Source: an uncultured Fretibacterium sp.
GTDB lineage: Bacteria; Synergistota; Synergistia; Synergistales; Aminobacteriaceae
DNA: 25,076 nt
Assembly: GCA_937915755.1 (NCBI GenBank)
Contig: CALGGR010000210.1
Span: 1-25,076, forward strand
Direction: 5' to 3'
The notes beneath the pieces were generated by a model that saw nothing but the letters and a program-made list of their open reading frames with translations, was not told the DNA's origin and made no database searches. Below are positions 23,332-25,076 of this stretch, one piece after another (the stretch's first letter is position 1; each line of letters starts with the position of its first letter). The position numbers were made by a program, and so were the translations under genes.

Positions 23332-24825
23332 ATGGAAGAGCGAAAACTTCCGCCATTACCCGAAGCGAAGGAAGTATCGAGCCTTCTTCCCGACGGAATG
23401 GGGCTTGATATATTGCGACAAGCCAGGATAGTGCCACTTCGAATTGATGACGGAGTATTGATAGTAGGTGCAGTGAATTTCGATTCATGGCCAAAAGCGC
23501 AAATGCTGGGAGTAGCGTTAGGATTTCCAGTTGACCTTGAGATGAGGGACGAGAAGGAAATCAGCGACTTGCTCCGAACACTCTATGACCTCCGAAGTGT
23601 AGCGGCAGACGAGGCGGCGAAGAACATCGAGGGAATTGACGACATTGACGACCTTACCCGTGAAGACGTATTGAGCGACAGTGTTGATGTCCCAGTAATC
23701 CGCCTGGTTAACGGGCTGTTCGTAGATGCACTGAGACAGCGTGCGACAGATATTCACGTAGAGCCATACGAGGATGAGGTGCTGATACGCTTCAGGATAG
23801 ACGGAGTATTGCAGGACAGGTTGAGATTACCCCGCTCAAACCAAGCGCCATTGACGAGCCGCATAAAAGTAATGAGCCGAATGGACATAGCCGAACACAT
23901 GGCACCCCAAGACGGGCGAATAGGAATCACAGTTGGCGACAGAGCAGTAGACGTTCGAGTGGGATTAGTGCCAACGCAGTACGGAGAGAGAATAGCGATG
24001 AGATTGCTGGACAAGGGGCATGGGTTGCTGACGCTTGAGGACTTGGGGATGGAGGAACGAGAGCGGGGGATAATGAACGAGCTGATCCACCACCCTCACG
24101 GAATGATACTCTTTACCGGCCCTACAGGTTCAGGAAAATCGACGAGCCTCTACGCAATCTTGCAAGCCCTGGCAAGCCCCCAAGTCAACATAATCACGGT
24201 AGAAGACCCAGTAGAGTACGCATTACCCGGAGTCTCACAAATCCAAGTGAACGAGAAAGCCGGAGTAACCTTCGCCTCAGCATTGCGCTCAATCTTGCGG
24301 CAAGATCCTGACATCGTAATGATAGGAGAAATGCGAGACTTCGAGACTGCTCACATCGGAGTACAGGCCTCATTGACGGGACACTTGGTGCTTTCAACCC
24401 TCCACACGAACGACAGCATAAGCGCAATAATCCGTCTTGTAGACATGGGGATAGAGCCGTACTTAGCGGCATCATGTATGATTGGGACGGTAGCGCAGAG
24501 ATTAGCCCGAAGATTATGCCCACATTGCCGACGTGAGATTACTCCTCCGGCCATGATGGCGAGGCAGGGATTGACGCGTGCATTCGAGCCAGTGGGTTGC
24601 ACGCATTGCCATAATACAGGTTATCGCGGACGAGTTGGACTGTACGAGCAGTTTGTGATAAATGAGGCGATACAGGAGGCATTTGTAGCAGGAGCAGCGG
24701 CCTCAAAACTCCGTGAGATTGCAAGAGAGAGTGGCTTCAAGACGCTGTGGGAAATCGGAATGTCGGCGGTACAGTCAGGTTTGACATCACCCGATGAACT
24801 TGCGCGTGTTGCCGGTGAAGACTAA
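23332..24825 (+). CDS. gspE: Type II secretion ATPase GspE
   Basis: The 497-residue cytoplasmic ATPase that powers pseudopilus assembly. An N1-like GspE N-domain fills about 1-105. The ATPase core has DIHVEPYEDEVLIRFRIDG near 136-155, Walker A GPTGSGKS at 263-270, an Asp box VEDPVEY, Walker B IVMIGEMRD at 328-336 with catalytic Glu333, and a His box in GHLVLSTLHTND. A zinc-binding four-cysteine loop follows, with Cys396/Cys399 and Cys423/Cys426. All key residues are intact. The ATG at 23332 has GGAGG eight bases upstream; a GTG at 23329 overlaps the gspD stop and is the alternative. PilB of type IV pili is a close relative, but gspC to gspN nearby favour T2SS. Confidence 0.95.
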   Translation: MEERKLPPLPEAKEVSSLLPDGMGLDILRQARIVPLRIDDGVLIVGAVNFDSWPKAQMLGVALGFPVDLEMRDEKEISDLLRTLYDLRSVAADEAAKNIEGIDDIDDLTREDVLSDSVDVPVIRLVNGLFVDALRQRATDIHVEPYEDEVLIRFRIDGVLQDRLRLPRSNQAPLTSRIKVMSRMDIAEHMAPQDGRIGITVGDRAVDVRVGLVPTQYGERIAMRLLDKGHGLLTLEDLGMEERERGIMNELIHHPHGMILFTGPTGSGKSTSLYAILQALASPQVNIITVEDPVEYALPGVSQIQVNEKAGVTFASALRSILRQDPDIVMIGEMRDFETAHIGVQASLTGHLVLSTLHTNDSISAIIRLVDMGIEPYLAASCMIGTVAQRLARRLCPHCRREITPPAMMARQGLTRAFEPVGCTHCHNTGYRGRVGLYEQFVINEAIQEAFVAGAAASKLREIARESGFKTLWEIGMSAVQSGLTSPDELARVAGED

Positions 24826-24856
24826 TTTATCACGAGAAGGAGGCGGATATTATACG

Positions 24857-25042
24857 ATGATAGACGAGAGAACGCTTGAGGAATTTGTTGCAAAGCAGAG
24901 CATAACGGAACTCATAAACAGCTATCTTATGTGCATTGAGGAAAAAAATTTCAATGTCCGTGATTTAGGCTGTTTCTTTGCGGAAAAGGTCAGCATGAAA
25001 TTTCCCTTTTCAAAACATGTCAGAACCTGTCTTCACAATTAA
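24857..25042 (+). pseudogene. Short SnoaL/NTF2-like reading frame, probably truncated
   Basis: A 61-residue frame whose residues about 12-52 (SITELINSYLMCIEEKNFN, then DLGCFFAEKVSMKF) resemble the first two helices and strand of SnoaL/NTF2-like proteins, which are normally 120-150 residues. The frame stops at 25042, where the family would go on. Another frame, from about 25015, reads MSEPVFTINITSVTEYLYVI and stays open to the window end, so a frameshift near the TTTTCAAAAC stretch (25005-25014) is possible. A real short protein is the alternative. AAGGAGG lies 13 bases before the ATG, rather far; an ATG at 24794 would overlap gspE. Function unknown. Confidence 0.4.
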
Positions 25043-25076
25043 CATAACCTCTGTAACAGAGTATTTATATGTGATA

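Overview
The window reads as a gene-dense piece of a diderm (two-membrane) bacterial chromosome. It carries a BamA outer-membrane assembly factor, a secretin and most of a type II secretion system (T2SS), an O-antigen-ligase-type membrane glycosyltransferase, and a HisZ/short-HisG histidine module. The moderate GC content, frequent GTG/TTG starts and very tight gene packing would suit a Synergistota (Synergistetes)-like gut or rumen anaerobe. That assignment is inference from gene content, not a database result.

Left part (198-5945, minus strand): one compact operon read right to left from an extended -10 promoter near 5985-6014. Its order is histidine phosphatase, small sigma-70-family factor, single-pass membrane protein with a proline-rich tail, BamA, an unrecognised outer-membrane beta-barrel protein, and a split pair of short chromate-transporter (CHR) subunits. 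Most junctions overlap or nearly touch. The sigma factor, membrane protein and BamA order looks like an envelope-homeostasis module.

Middle part (6058-12280, plus strand): hisZ (unusually short), hisG (short form) and hisD, then an acyl-ACP thioesterase and the potassium-uptake pair trkA/trkH. Nearly all these genes overlap by 0-11 bases.

Right part (12314-24825, plus strand): a membrane protein fused to a spermidine-synthase-like domain, an O-antigen-ligase/oligosaccharyltransferase-like protein, then T2SS genes in the order J, K, L, M, N, C, I-like, a 377-base non-coding gap, D, E. GspF, GspG and the prepilin peptidase are not in the window. The gap before gspD holds a probable structured RNA ending in a U-tract, then a separate candidate promoter and hairpin for gspD. 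It is the least explained stretch here.

The window ends in a short SnoaL/NTF2-like reading frame that looks truncated or frameshifted. Bases 1-197 hold no supported gene. I saw no tRNA, rRNA, CRISPR array, insertion sequence or prophage.
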